Source of the DNA: an uncultured Pirellulaceae bacterium
Lineage (GTDB): Bacteria > Planctomycetota > Planctomycetia > Pirellulales > Pirellulaceae
DNA length: 64,000 bases
Assembly (NCBI GenBank): GCA_937941455.1
Contig: CALDHM010000016.1
Span: 1-64,000 of the forward strand
Direction: 5' to 3'
The translations under genes were made by a program, and so were the position numbers. The notes beneath the pieces were generated by a model. The model saw nothing but the letters and a program-made list of their open reading frames with translations. It made no database searches and was not told where the DNA came from. Positions 37,039 through 46,610 of the stretch are shown piece after piece. Every line of letters starts with the position of its first letter. The stretch's first letter is position 1.

Positions 37039-38646
37039 ATGAAACAGTTTTCTCGACACGATGCCTCGCGGATTTTGCTGGCCTGGGCGATTTGGATTGC
37101 GTCCCTGGGCTGGCTAGCGGCCGGGGAAACTCACGCCGGAGCGTCCTCGAATTGCCCGTTTTGTTCGGCGGTTGCGGCAACGTTTACCGAGAATATCGAA
37201 GCCAGTCAGGTGGTCGTGTTCGCGCGGCTCGTACAACCGGCTCCCGAGATCGAAGTCGACGAAATGTTTCTCCCCAAGGCGGAGTTCGAAATTTCGACGA
37301 TTCACAAAGGGAAGGAATTTGTCGACATCGGCCAACGCTTCAAGGCGCTCCTCGTCGGCAAATACGACGTCGGCCAGATGTTTTTAGTCATGGGAGTCGA
37401 CCCGCCCGAGATCGCCTGGTCGACGCCCCTCAAGGCCAACCAAAACCTGATGGACTACATCGACAAACTCGATGAGATCCCCCGCGAGGGAGCGGATCGG
37501 CTGGCGTTTTTCTTACCCTACCTCGAACACGAGGACGCGATTTTAACCTACGACGCCTATGATGAATTCGCGCGGTGCAAATATTCCGACCTCCACGATC
37601 TCAGAGATCGCCTCGATCCAGCGGTCCTCATGAAATGGATTGCCGATCCCGACGTGCCCATCAACCGCCGACGACTCTACTTCACGATGCTCGGAGTCTG
37701 CGGACGCCCTGAGGATGCCGAGGAACTCGAGCGACTCATTCGCAGCGGCGATCGTGAAAAACAAGCGGGACTCGATGCACTGGTCGCCTCGTATTTGACC
37801 CTTGTCGGCGACCGGGGTTTGGATGTCGTGGACGAATGTTTCCTGAAGTCAGCGGACGCCGACGATCTGCAGTTACTGTCGGTCAAGGCGGCGCTGACGT
37901 TTCACGCGTCCGAGGCGAAAATTCTGTCGAGGGAACGCGTCATTCAATCACTGCGGACCTTTCTGGAGCGTCCTGCTATCGCCGACGCGGTGCTCCCCGA
38001 CCTGTCCCGGCTCGAGGATTGGGACGCGGCCGAGCGCGTCGCCAAGTTATTCGACGAGCTCGAAACCAATTTTCAGAAGGTTATGGTGGTGCAGTTCTTG
38101 CAGACCTGCCCTCGGCCAGAAGCCAAAACGTTCCTCCAACAAATCGAGCAAAAAGCTCCGGATGTAATCAAGAAGGCCAAATTCCTCAACGACTTCGACT
38201 TGGGGGATGGCGGGCAAACGGAGGCCACTCCCCCCGAAAAAACCGCCCCGGAATCGACGCCAACTCCCTTTGAGGACGAGGACGCCGAGCAACCGTCTGA
38301 CACCACGGTGATCGTCACGCACAAACCTTCCGCGTTTGCTGATATTTCCGTCCCGGACACCGAGGCAGAAAGATCGGTTTCACAACCGGCCGAAGAACAA
38401 CAAACATTTACCGTCAGTCGAGCTGAACCAACGGCTCCCCCTAACGTAGTAAAGAACGAAGGGGAACCACCTGTCGTCCGGCCGGAGAATGCGACGCCGG
38501 CCTCCGATTTGAATCGAAAATCTGCTCCGGCCGCGAATTTCCGACTAGGAGTCGTCGTCATTACACTCCCCATGATCGTTAGTTTCGGTGTATTTCTGTT
38601 GATTTGGTCGGTGATCAGCGGGTGGTTCGAAAGATTGATTTTTTAG
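37039..38646 (+). CDS. exported/membrane-anchored protein of unknown function with CPFC
   Basis: 535 aa. Signal peptide or anchor at about 8-30 (SRILLAWAIWIASLGWLAAGETHA), then ASSNCPFCSAVAATFTEN with a CxxC, a compact domain to about 150, a helical repeat region (about 170-390: RRRLYFTMLGVCGRPEDAEELERLIR..., HEAT-like pattern), a disordered acidic Pro/Thr/Glu-rich linker (about 395-500) and a C-terminal span (LGVVVITLPMIVSFGVFLLIW). Both ends are therefore probably in the membrane with the repeats outside. Family unrecognised, but the architecture is seen in planctomycete proteins. Followed at 64 bp by the CCFG proteins, perhaps an operon. Confidence 0.6.
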   Translation: MKQFSRHDASRILLAWAIWIASLGWLAAGETHAGASSNCPFCSAVAATFTENIEASQVVVFARLVQPAPEIEVDEMFLPKAEFEISTIHKGKEFVDIGQRFKALLVGKYDVGQMFLVMGVDPPEIAWSTPLKANQNLMDYIDKLDEIPREGADRLAFFLPYLEHEDAILTYDAYDEFARCKYSDLHDLRDRLDPAVLMKWIADPDVPINRRRLYFTMLGVCGRPEDAEELERLIRSGDREKQAGLDALVASYLTLVGDRGLDVVDECFLKSADADDLQLLSVKAALTFHASEAKILSRERVIQSLRTFLERPAIADAVLPDLSRLEDWDAAERVAKLFDELETNFQKVMVVQFLQTCPRPEAKTFLQQIEQKAPDVIKKAKFLNDFDLGDGGQTEATPPEKTAPESTPTPFEDEDAEQPSDTTVIVTHKPSAFADISVPDTEAERSVSQPAEEQQTFTVSRAEPTAPPNVVKNEGEPPVVRPENATPASDLNRKSAPAANFRLGVVVITLPMIVSFGVFLLIWSVISGWFERLIF

Positions 38647-38709
38647 GTTTTCGGGCAATACTTCGAACAAAACCCGTTTGTCCAAACCACGTTACCACTC
38701 GGACCTGCC

Positions 38710-39432
38710 ATGAGCACCACGACAAAGTCAATCAACGAAGACGATATCGAACTTAAGGCTGATCCATTTGAGGTACCCAACGAACTTGATGAAACGTGGG
38801 ATGAAGAATATCGATCGATCAGTCGTGCGGCGATCGCCAGTGTCGCCTTCGCCGTCCTTGGATTGATTGCATTTTGGGCACCGCTATTCGTAATCCTGCC
38901 ATTTCTTGCGATTTGTTTGGGCTTGGTAGGACTGAGCAACATTCGTCGTTACCCCGACGAGCTGGTCGGCAAGAAAACGGCATGGCTTGGAGTCATCCTC
39001 GGCAGTATCGTGTTTGCTGGCTCCGTCGGCTGGCATTCTTATGTTTATGCCACCGAAGTCCCTGAGGGTGTCACGCGGGTCCGCTTTTACGAGCTCAAAC
39101 CAAGTTCGCGTAGCAATCGCCTGTTCACAGAACGGGCCGAGGAACTCGACGGGCAGCAAATCTTTATCAAGGGCTATGTTCGCCCCGGTAACGAAAGCCG
39201 AAATCTCAAAAAGTTCGTCCTTACCGGGGACTTTGGCGATTGCTGCTTCGGCGGGAACCCGAAAATCTCCGAAGTCATCGGCGTGACGATTCTCAGCGAC
39301 CAAACCGTCGATTATGATTTCCGGTATCGCAGCATCATCGGGACCTTTCGGTTGAACAAGAACCCGAAGGCGATCAACGAGAAAGACGTGCCCCATGTCA
39401 TCTACGAAATCGAAGCCACCGAAGTACGGTAG
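38710..39432 (+). CDS. DUF4190-like membrane protein with CCFG domain
   Basis: 240 aa. After an acidic N terminus, two spans (AIASVAFAVLGLIAFWAPLFVILPF... and AWLGVILGSIVFAGSVGWHSYVY, about 40-115) resemble DUF4190. The C-terminal half (about 135-235) is an exported beta-rich domain: LDGQQIFIKGYVRPGNESRN, FVLTGDFGDCCFGGNPKISEV, YRSIIGTFRLN. The last domain is homologous in order to the next gene's product, with a shared CCFG. It loosely recalls DUF3299, but that match is tentative. The downstream gene may start inside this one (ATG at 39395), implying coupling. Confidence 0.6.
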   Translation: MSTTTKSINEDDIELKADPFEVPNELDETWDEEYRSISRAAIASVAFAVLGLIAFWAPLFVILPFLAICLGLVGLSNIRRYPDELVGKKTAWLGVILGSIVFAGSVGWHSYVYATEVPEGVTRVRFYELKPSSRSNRLFTERAEELDGQQIFIKGYVRPGNESRNLKKFVLTGDFGDCCFGGNPKISEVIGVTILSDQTVDYDFRYRSIIGTFRLNKNPKAINEKDVPHVIYEIEATEVR

Positions 39433-39901
39433 ATTTCGTTTCATGTGGCGGTTGGGACTCTCGCTGCTGGTATCCGTGGCCGCCACGCCTCAGTTATTGT
39501 CGCAACAGCCTCCGGCCCAAGCCGACAAGAAGATTAACGAATGCACGTTCGACGACATCAAATTCGACATGGAAGTCGGCGGCAAATTCTCTGAAGACCT
39601 GCTCACCGACAAAATTCGCGGATATTTTGGGAAAACCATGCGCATTCGGGGCTTCATTCGCCCTAGTTTCAAGCAGTCAGGATTGACCAAGTTCGTCTTT
39701 GTCCGCGACAACCAAGAATGCTGCTTCGGCCCTGGCGCTGCTCTGTATGACTGCATCATGGTTCAGTTGGCGGAAGGGGTCGAAACCGAATACACCTTGC
39801 GTCCGATCACCGTCCGCGGCACGTTTTACTTCAAGGAATACATGGGCCCCGACGGCGAAATCTGGGCGATCTACCGCATGAAAGACGCAGTTGTCGAATA
39901 G
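39395..39901 (+). CDS. secreted CCFG-domain protein (DUF3299-like)
   Basis: 168 aa if ATG 39395 is used, 152 aa from ATG 39443. The longer form has a basic n-region then WRLGLSLLVSVAATPQLLSQ, a signal peptide; the shorter one begins at the same hydrophobic core. GAGAAAG upstream of 39395 favours the longer, but the overlap with the previous gene makes it uncertain. The mature domain reads MRIRGFIRPSFKQSGLTKFV, then ECCFGPGAALYDCIMVQLAEG, RPITVRGTFYFKE, the same block order as the C-terminal half of the previous protein. The vicinal Cys pair plus a third Cys could bind metal or form disulfides. Confidence 0.6.
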   Translation: MSSTKSKPPKYGRFRFMWRLGLSLLVSVAATPQLLSQQPPAQADKKINECTFDDIKFDMEVGGKFSEDLLTDKIRGYFGKTMRIRGFIRPSFKQSGLTKFVFVRDNQECCFGPGAALYDCIMVQLAEGVETEYTLRPITVRGTFYFKEYMGPDGEIWAIYRMKDAVVE

Positions 39902-40268
39902 CCTGCGTCAAATCTTGTCCCGGCGCGACTGCAACGGTCTCCCCCGCGTTTTAGAACTCTCGCCTCCCTGCTAGAATTGGCACGTTTTGAACGTCTGATC
40001 ACAGCCGTTTTGATCGTCTTCCACTGAACTTAGAACCTGTCGCGTAGCGAGCCCTCGTCAATCCTCCAGGTTATCGCAGCGGGGGATAATAATCGACGGA
40101 GTGTAACCGCAATTCGGGTGCTGATCCGCGCTGATTCATGACCGTAAGGTAATCAGTCGACGGCCGGCATGAGACACAATCCCCCAACGCTGGCGGCGAC
40201 CGATCGCTGGGGAAAAAGTGGAGCAGGGGGCGATCAACAGGCAACTCTGCAACTGAGATCCCGGAGTC
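39902..40268. other. 367-bp gap upstream of btaA
   Basis: No supported gene. Short frames on both strands lack ribosome binding sites. No clear sigma-70 boxes, hairpins or palindromes were recognised. Confidence 0.4.
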
Positions 40269-41459
40269 ATGGCAGTTTTCGATTGGTTTAGCCGAAAAAT
40301 TTTCAATACAGTCCACCGCAACAATTTGGTCTACAACACGTGTTGGGAGGACCCGCGACTCGACCGCGTCGCGCTGGAGTTTACCCCTCGCGACCACGTG
40401 CTGGTCATCACCTCGGCCGGTTGCAACGCTCTGGACTACGCCCTCGCCGGTGTCGAACGCGTGTACGCGGTCGACATGAACCCGCGGCAGAACGCACTCT
40501 TGGAACTAAAAAAGGCCGGCATCCGCGCCCTGGATTTCGACACGTTTTTCCAAATGTTCGGGGAGGGGCGTTTGCCTGGCGTCAAACGTATCTATCAAGA
40601 AAAACTCCGCCACCACCTCGACGATTGGTCGCGACAATTCTGGGATCGAAAAATCAAGTGGTTCGACAACCGCCGGCGCACGTTCTATTTTCGCGGCACC
40701 TCGGGCACCTTCGCCCGCCTGATGAAAATTTATACCGACAAGGTTATCCGCGTTCGCCCTTACCTTGATCAAATCCTCAACGCGAAAACCGTCGAAGAGC
40801 AAGCCGAAATCTACAACACCAAGCTCAAGGATAAATTCTGGTCGAATCTTGTGAAATTCACGTTGAACCGAGACACCACCATGGCGATGCTAGGCGTCCC
40901 CCGCGCGCAGCGACGCCAAATCGAGGCTACCTACGATGGCGATCTGGTTCGCTACATCCAGCAATGCCTCGAGGGGGTGATGGTCCGGCTCCCGATGCGC
41001 GACAATTATTTCTGGCGACTTTACATGAACGGCCAGTACACCCGGGAATGCTGTCCGACCTATCTCGAACAGGAAAATTTCGAAAAGCTCAAAGGCGGCA
41101 TCGTCGACCGCCTCTCAACCCATACCGATTCGGTTCAGGGCTTCCTCGAAAAACATCCTTGGAAAATCTCGAAATTCATTCTGCTCGACCATATGGACTG
41201 GTTGAGCGATCACTTCTTCCCGCTGCTCGAAGCGGAGTGGCAGGCGATTGTTGACAAGGCCGCGCCTCAAGCTCGCCTGATTTGGCGCAGCGGTGGATTT
41301 AATACCGATTTCATCGATCAGGTGCATGTCAAAAAGGACGGACAACGGGTCAAAGTCAACAGTCTGCTGACGTACTATCCCGAACTCGCCGCCGAGTTGC
41401 ACCCCAAGGACCGAGTGCACACCTACGGCAGCTTTTACATCGCTCAATTCAATGCTTGA
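40269..41459 (+). CDS. btaA: S-adenosylmethionine:diacylglycerol 3-amino-3-carboxypropyl transferase (BtaA-like, DUF3419)
   Basis: 396 aa. [40 protein letters not shown] (about 22-61) is the DUF3419/BtaA nucleotide-binding start, followed by [17 protein letters not shown] and a conserved C-terminal stretch [23 protein letters not shown]...IWRSGGF. BtaA transfers the 3-amino-3-carboxypropyl group of SAM to diacylglycerol, giving diacylglyceryl-homoserine, the first step of betaine lipid (DGTS) synthesis. The BtaB-like methyltransferase gene follows 303 bp downstream on the same strand, which strongly supports the pathway. The long gap suggests the two may have separate promoters. Confidence 0.88.
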   Translation: MAVFDWFSRKIFNTVHRNNLVYNTCWEDPRLDRVALEFTPRDHVLVITSAGCNALDYALAGVERVYAVDMNPRQNALLELKKAGIRALDFDTFFQMFGEGRLPGVKRIYQEKLRHHLDDWSRQFWDRKIKWFDNRRRTFYFRGTSGTFARLMKIYTDKVIRVRPYLDQILNAKTVEEQAEIYNTKLKDKFWSNLVKFTLNRDTTMAMLGVPRAQRRQIEATYDGDLVRYIQQCLEGVMVRLPMRDNYFWRLYMNGQYTRECCPTYLEQENFEKLKGGIVDRLSTHTDSVQGFLEKHPWKISKFILLDHMDWLSDHFFPLLEAEWQAIVDKAAPQARLIWRSGGFNTDFIDQVHVKKDGQRVKVNSLLTYYPELAAELHPKDRVHTYGSFYIAQFNA

Positions 41460-41762
41460 TGGAGAATTTCGATACGGACACACGCAGCAACACGACGCAA
41501 TCGCCTTGAAGGTACTCGGGCCCGGCGCTGACAGGAAAAGCCGCGATCCGCAGCGTCAACAAGGGAGACGCTCGACGAGCAAACGAAACGAACTTTACCT
41601 CGCTACGACCGGAAGTCTCGCATCCCCATCGAGTAGAAACACATGACAGCAAACATCGTCGAACAGTCGCATGGCACCACATTCGATGCCGATCCCACGA
41701 GTTGAACGGCAGATGAAAACAGGATCATCGATACGGATTCAATACCAGGACATTTTCGTAAC
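41460..41762. other. 303-bp gap between btaA and btaB
   Basis: No supported gene. A 20-codon frame from ATG 41643 (MTANIVEQSHGTTFDADPTS) exists, but its ribosome binding site is poor. Nothing else was recognised. Confidence 0.35.
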
Positions 41763-42512
41763 ATGGCTTTTTTTTCTGACTTGAAAATTCTCTACCATAT
41801 GCTGGTCAAACCGGTACGAGGGTCCAGTCATGCGGAGCGTCTGGAGAGTTTTTATGGTGGCCAGGCCAAGTCCTACGATGACTTCCGCAAGCGACTGCTG
41901 AAAGGGCGCGAGGAACTATGGGAACGCTTGCCCCGACCATCCGAAGGCATTTGGGTCGATATGGGAGGTGGGACCGGCGCTAATTTGGAAAATTTCGGCG
42001 AGTCGATCCACCAACTCAAGAAAATTTATCTTGTCGATCTCTCGGCGTCACTTCTCAAGGTCGCCGCCGACCGCTTCGCCCAGCGCGGCTGGACCAACAC
42101 GATTCCTACCGAGGCCGACGCCACCCGCTTCCGTCCGGTAGAGGGGCAAGCCGACGTCGTGACCTTCTCATATTCCCTCACCATGATTCCCGATTGGTTC
42201 GCAGCCATTGACAATGCGGTCGAGATGCTCCGACCTGGAGGCTACTTGGGTGTCGTCGATTTCTATATTTCGCGCAAATTTCCCGACGATGGCTTGCGAA
42301 AACACGGCACATTCTGCCGCGGTCTCTGGCCGAACTGGTTTGCCACTGACAATGTCTTTCCAAGCCCCGATCATGTGCCCTATCTCCGGCGCAAGTTGGA
42401 AACCGTGCATCTCGGCGAGCACATGACACGGCTACCGTATGTTCCGTTTTTCAAAACCCCTTACTACATTTTCGTGGGCCGCAAACCAAGCCTCACCGAT
42501 ACTGCGGGTTAG
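41763..42512 (+). CDS. btaB: SAM-dependent N-methyltransferase, BtaB-like
   Basis: 249 aa class I methyltransferase. SAM-binding motif I reads GIWVDMGGGTGANLENFGE (about 62-80), motif II IYLVDLSASLLKVAADRFAQRGW, and motif IV-V FSYSLTMIPDWFAAIDNAVEMLRPGGYLGVVDFYI. The last (FSYSLTMIP.W..A...A..MLRPGG..GVVDFYIS) is characteristic of BtaB-type enzymes. It would methylate diacylglyceryl-homoserine three times to DGTS. Together with btaA it gives a complete betaine lipid module. In many bacteria this pair is induced by phosphate limitation; no Pho box was recognised here. Confidence 0.85.
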   Translation: MAFFSDLKILYHMLVKPVRGSSHAERLESFYGGQAKSYDDFRKRLLKGREELWERLPRPSEGIWVDMGGGTGANLENFGESIHQLKKIYLVDLSASLLKVAADRFAQRGWTNTIPTEADATRFRPVEGQADVVTFSYSLTMIPDWFAAIDNAVEMLRPGGYLGVVDFYISRKFPDDGLRKHGTFCRGLWPNWFATDNVFPSPDHVPYLRRKLETVHLGEHMTRLPYVPFFKTPYYIFVGRKPSLTDTAG

Positions 42513-42533
42513 GGCAGGGGAGACTTGCAGAAA

Positions 42534-43775
42534 TCAGGCGGAAAGCCGCTCGATGGTTTCTTGTAATCGGTCGCCGAAATAATCGACTTCCTCTGCGGTG
42601 TTGTACAAGTAAAAGCTGGCACGCACGCTCGCCGGGACCCCGAGAAAATCGTGCAAGGGCATTGTGCAGTGATGCCCGGCTCGCACCGCGATCCCCTTGC
42701 AATCGAGCAGCACCGCAATATCCTGGGCCGACACACCTGGAACGTGAAAGCTGACGATTCCCGACGCTACCTCGCGTTCTCGATGCAGGAAGGCGATGCC
42801 GCGAATCTGCGTCAGTCGCTCCCGCGCCCGCCGAGCCAGCGATTTTTCGTGCTCGGCGATTTGATCTAGGCCGATATCCGACAGGTACCGAACTGCAGCT
42901 GCCAGCCCGATCGCCTCAACAATCGGCGGCGTCCCCGCCTCGAATTTGGCCGGGAGTTCTCCGGGGGTGAATCCCGATGTCGTGACGCCGCTGATCATAC
43001 TGCCTCCCCCGAGGAAAGGCGGTATCCGTTCGAGCCACTGGCGCCGACCATACAGCACACCGATCCCCGTGGGGCCGAGCAATTTGTGGCCACTGAACGC
43101 GGCAAAATCAACCCCCAAGTTCTCGAAATGGATCGGTTCGTGAGGAACCGCCTGCGCGGCGTCCAGCACCACCGTGACGCCCCGTTCCTTCGCGTAAGAC
43201 ACCATCGGCTCGATGGGGAGACGATATCCCAGTACGTTCGACACCGCCGCAAAGCTTACCAACCTTGTCCGCGGGGTGAAGCATTTTTGCCATTCAACGA
43301 GATCGAACGAACCGTGATGGCCAATCGGTGCGAATACAACGCGAGCCCCATGCCGCGCAGCGGCCTGCTGCCACGGGACGATGTTCGAATGGTGCTCCAG
43401 CATCGTTAGCAGAATTTCGTCTCCAGGCTGCAGAACAGCGGCACTCCAGGCATGTGCGACTAGGTTCAAAGCCGCCGTTGTGCCACTGGTGAAAATGATT
43501 TCCGCCGCGTCTCGCGCGCCGACGAAATCGGCCAGCGTCTGGCGTGCCGCCTCGTACTGAGCCGTCGAGCGCTCACTCAATTCATGGATACCCCGATGCA
43601 CATTGGAGTAGTCGCGGCGGTAGCAATTGTCCATGGCCTCCAAGACCGCCGTTGGCCGTTGGGTCGACGCCGCATTATCGAGATAGACCAATGGGTGCTT
43701 CCCGTGGATCGACTGGTGCAGGATCGGGAAATCCTGCCGCACAGCTGCCGAGATGGACGAAATGGAATGGCTCAT
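42534..43775 (-). CDS. sufS: SufS-type cysteine desulfurase
   Basis: 413 aa. It begins MSHSISSISAAVRQDFPIL; LVYLDNAASTQRPTAVLEAM, EHHSNIVPWQ, LDAAQAVPHEPIHF, the PLP lysine in FSGHKLLGPTG (Lys231) and the active-site Cys in RAGHHCTMPLH (Cys370) are all as in SufS. It provides sulfane sulfur from cysteine for Fe-S assembly or other thio-cofactors. No sufBCDU genes are here, so it serves a distant or shared pathway. The frame extends upstream to 43922 without family similarity. A second, more divergent class V enzyme is encoded at 1994. Confidence 0.92.
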   Translation of the reverse strand: MSHSISSISAAVRQDFPILHQSIHGKHPLVYLDNAASTQRPTAVLEAMDNCYRRDYSNVHRGIHELSERSTAQYEAARQTLADFVGARDAAEIIFTSGTTAALNLVAHAWSAAVLQPGDEILLTMLEHHSNIVPWQQAAARHGARVVFAPIGHHGSFDLVEWQKCFTPRTRLVSFAAVSNVLGYRLPIEPMVSYAKERGVTVVLDAAQAVPHEPIHFENLGVDFAAFSGHKLLGPTGIGVLYGRRQWLERIPPFLGGGSMISGVTTSGFTPGELPAKFEAGTPPIVEAIGLAAAVRYLSDIGLDQIAEHEKSLARRARERLTQIRGIAFLHREREVASGIVSFHVPGVSAQDIAVLLDCKGIAVRAGHHCTMPLHDFLGVPASVRASFYLYNTAEEVDYFGDRLQETIERLSA

Positions 43776-43857
43776 GGTTCCGACTATACCACTTGAGTAA
43801 CCGCCAACGATGGCTATCAAGCAACGGCCTTGCGTCAAATTCGATCGCAACCGCCGA

Positions 43858-44778
43858 TCACGTCGAGCGTTCGCGCACCCAATCGATCCCTGACAGTCGA
43901 GCGAGAGCCACTTGGAGGGCATGGGTCCCCAGTTGCCCGCCTCCTTGGGCTTGGAGGGCGATGTAAAGTTGCCGCGCGGTTGCCAGCCCGGGCAGGGCTA
44001 TGCGCATGCGCTGGGCCTCCTCCAGAGCGATCCCCATGTCCTTGACGAAGTGATCGACAAAAAAGCCCGGGTCGAACTGGTTATTGATGATACGGGGGGC
44101 AAGATTCGACAACGACCAACTCCCGGCCGCTCCGCTGGCCACCGATTGCAGCACGCTATTCAAGTCCAGCCCCGCGCGATGGGCATACAACAGCGATTCA
44201 CAGACGCCGATCATATTGGTCGCGATCAAAATCTGGTTAGTCATCTTCGTATGCTGTCCTGCTCCTGGCGGGCCCTGATGCACGACGGTCTTGCCCAGGA
44301 CCGACCAGATGGGCAGCAAAGCCTCGAACGCTCGACGTTCCCCCCCCACCATGATCGACAGCGTTGCGTTTCGAGCGCCGACATCGCCTCCCGATACGGG
44401 AGCGTCGAGAAAGGTGGCCCCCTTGGCGGCCGCCGCTGCCGCCAGTTGCTGCGCGAGATTCGGGCTGCTGGTGGTCATATCGACGAGAATCAACCCGCCG
44501 CGCGCGGCGGTCAGCGTTCCCTCCGCCCCCAGGTGCACCTGGTGCACATCGTCGGGGTAACCCACGATTGAAAACACGACGTCTGCTGCGGCAGCAGCCG
44601 CCGCAGGGGTCGCAGCCCAAGTCGCGCCGTCGCGCTCCAGAGCGGCCGCCTTGCTGCGCGTTCGAGAATAGACGGTAATTTGGTAACCGGCGCGCAGCAG
44701 GTGGCCGCACATGCTGGCCCCCATCACGCCCGTTCCGATCCAGGCGATTCTCGTCGACGCTGGTGCAACCTCAATCAT
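43858..44778 (-). CDS. NAD(P)-dependent beta-hydroxyacid dehydrogenase-like protein
   Basis: 306 aa. The Rossmann motif [21 protein letters not shown] near the N terminus, then [17 protein letters not shown], the substrate loop [22 protein letters not shown] and the catalytic Lys region [19 protein letters not shown] place it in the 3-hydroxyisobutyrate dehydrogenase / 2-hydroxy-3-oxopropionate reductase / GarR group. ATG 44778 has AGGAA upstream and fits the family start. Substrate not determined (tartronate semialdehyde, hydroxyisobutyrate and succinic semialdehyde are all possible). Adjacent genes give no pathway clue. Confidence 0.85.
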   Translation of the reverse strand: MIEVAPASTRIAWIGTGVMGASMCGHLLRAGYQITVYSRTRSKAAALERDGATWAATPAAAAAAADVVFSIVGYPDDVHQVHLGAEGTLTAARGGLILVDMTTSSPNLAQQLAAAAAAKGATFLDAPVSGGDVGARNATLSIMVGGERRAFEALLPIWSVLGKTVVHQGPPGAGQHTKMTNQILIATNMIGVCESLLYAHRAGLDLNSVLQSVASGAAGSWSLSNLAPRIINNQFDPGFFVDHFVKDMGIALEEAQRMRIALPGLATARQLYIALQAQGGGQLGTHALQVALARLSGIDWVRERST

Positions 44779-44859
44779 CGAAAATTCCTCGCAAGATTCG
44801 CCGATCAAAAAGCATCTGGAGCGGCTCAGTTCGGTCAGCGCGACCTGGTCGAGTGGCCG

Positions 44860-45312
44860 TCAATCGAAGTTGGGACGTTTGAGAATTTCTGTCACGATGA
44901 TGGCCTGGCGAATCGTTTTCGGCGTGCGCAATAGTTTCAACAGTTCGCTGCCGCCGGTATCGCGTTGCTGCTTCTCTTTCTTTTTCTTGGTAAGCCGCCC
45001 CAAGTCATGGTCGAACTTTTCTTGCAGTCGCGATTCGATTTTGTCGTCGGCCAGGCCTACCTCGGCTCCGAGTTGAGCCGCGTGCTGGGCGATTCGCGAG
45101 GTATCGAGGTGGCGTTTGGCAATGCCTTCACCACCGACGACTTCCACCTCGTCGGGCTCCACGATCTCGGGGGCCCGAGGACGGGTCCGCGCCGGCGTGG
45201 GAGGCTTATTGACCGGAGTGCCGCGGCCCGGTTGGGCCGGCGGAGCCCCCCCCGCGGCCTTGTTCCGCCGTTCGGCAGCCTTGCGAAGAAACTCGTCGAT
45301 ATCTCGTGCCAT
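44860..45312 (-). CDS. small basic protein following floA
   Basis: 150 aa, no recognised family. It begins MARDIDEFLRKAAERRNKAAGG, continues with a Pro/Ala/Thr/Arg-rich disordered stretch (about 25-60), then an acidic patch (PEIVEPDEVEVVGGEG) and a helical, Lys-rich C-terminal half (KFDHDLGRLTKKKKEKQQRD). It starts 58 bp after floA on the same strand and is likely co-transcribed. The frame is open upstream to 45414, inside floA, but the ATG at 45312 gives a sensible start. A cytosolic adaptor for the flotillin raft protein is a guess only. Confidence 0.6.
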   Translation of the reverse strand: MARDIDEFLRKAAERRNKAAGGAPPAQPGRGTPVNKPPTPARTRPRAPEIVEPDEVEVVGGEGIAKRHLDTSRIAQHAAQLGAEVGLADDKIESRLQEKFDHDLGRLTKKKKEKQQRDTGGSELLKLLRTPKTIRQAIIVTEILKRPNFD

Positions 45313-45370
45313 GTGGAACTCTGTCGTTCGCTCAACCAAAACAGGGTAAACTCGATGCAAATCGCTCGGA

Positions 45371-46456
45371 TCAATTTCCGGTCGCCACAGTCTCCTGAGC
45401 CGGGGCACTGGCATCGGCCACTGATCGTCTCATGCTGGTATCGGCCTCGATGTTCCGCAATTTGTAGTAATCGAGAATGCCCAGTTTTCCGGACCGGAAG
45501 CTTTCAGCGATCGCCCGCGGAACCTCGGCTTCGGCCTCGACGAGCCGCGCGCGGCTTTCCTGAATCGACGCCTCTTTTTCGCGCTCTTGGGCGACGGCCA
45601 TCGCCCGGCGCCCTTCCGCTTTGGCCCGCGCGACCCGCGTATCGGCCTCGGCCTGGTCGGCCTTGAGTCGGGCACCGATATTTTCCCCGACGTCAATGTC
45701 CGCGATGTCGATCGAGACGATTTCGAACGCCGTTTGCGAATCGAGTCGCCGCGCCAACACCGCTTTGGAAATCATGTCCGGGTTGGCCAAGACGGCTTTG
45801 TGATCTTCCGCCGAACCGATCGCACTAACGATCCCTTCGCCAACGCGGGCGATGATCGTTTCCTCGGTCGCTCCCCCAATCAACTGTTGCAGGTTCGAAC
45901 GAACGGTAACCCGCGCCTTGACCTTGAGTTGGATACCGTCTTTGGCAACCGCATCCAAGGCTTTGGGGCCAGCCCCCTTTGGTGGGCAGTCGATGACCTG
46001 GGGATAGACGCTGGTCTGGACCGCCTTGAGGACATCGCGGCCGGCCAAGTCGATCGCGGTCGCCTCGCGAAAGCTCAGTCGAATTGTCTTGGCCTTGTTG
46101 GCGGCAATCAACGCCCTTACAACCAGCGGGACATTCCCGCCCGCCATGTAATGTGCCTCCAGTGCCTTAGTCGTGAGTTCAGGATCGTTCAGCCCCGCCT
46201 GCACCGCCATGATTTTGCACGGGACGATCACCCCCGGCTTGACCTTGCGAAAGGTCATCCCCACCAAGTCGAAGATCGTAACCCCAGCACCGGTCAAAAA
46301 CGATTGAATCCACCATCGAAAATAGGAAGCGAATATCCCCAAAATCGCGATGACAAAAAACAAACCAGCCAGAATCGCGGCGATCGTGATGATCCGCCAC
46401 AGATCCGCCGCATCGCCACGGTTCTGCGCGAGCAAGCCGGTGAATAGACTCAACAT
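45371..46456 (-). CDS. floA: flotillin-like protein FloA
   Basis: 361 aa. An N-terminal membrane segment ([25 protein letters not shown], about 22-46) is followed by a second hydrophobic patch and the SPFH-like region [58 protein letters not shown] and [51 protein letters not shown], ending in the Ala/Glu-rich coiled coil. This is the UPF0365/FloA family, a scaffold of functional membrane microdomains. It precedes a small basic protein gene that may be its partner. No NfeD-like gene is next to it. Confidence 0.92.
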   Translation of the reverse strand: MLSLFTGLLAQNRGDAADLWRIITIAAILAGLFFVIAILGIFASYFRWWIQSFLTGAGVTIFDLVGMTFRKVKPGVIVPCKIMAVQAGLNDPELTTKALEAHYMAGGNVPLVVRALIAANKAKTIRLSFREATAIDLAGRDVLKAVQTSVYPQVIDCPPKGAGPKALDAVAKDGIQLKVKARVTVRSNLQQLIGGATEETIIARVGEGIVSAIGSAEDHKAVLANPDMISKAVLARRLDSQTAFEIVSIDIADIDVGENIGARLKADQAEADTRVARAKAEGRRAMAVAQEREKEASIQESRARLVEAEAEVPRAIAESFRSGKLGILDYYKLRNIEADTSMRRSVADASAPAQETVATGN

Positions 46457-46610
46457 GCACTACTCCATCATCAAATAGCCCGAGAGGATTGCCATACCAC
46501 ATCACTATTGTGGCCCGTTCGATGACGCGAATCAATCACGGGGCAGGGGAGATTCCGCCACAATCCGGAATCCGGGAGCGCGTCGTCAGGCAGGTTGCCT
46601 TGCCCCTCTT

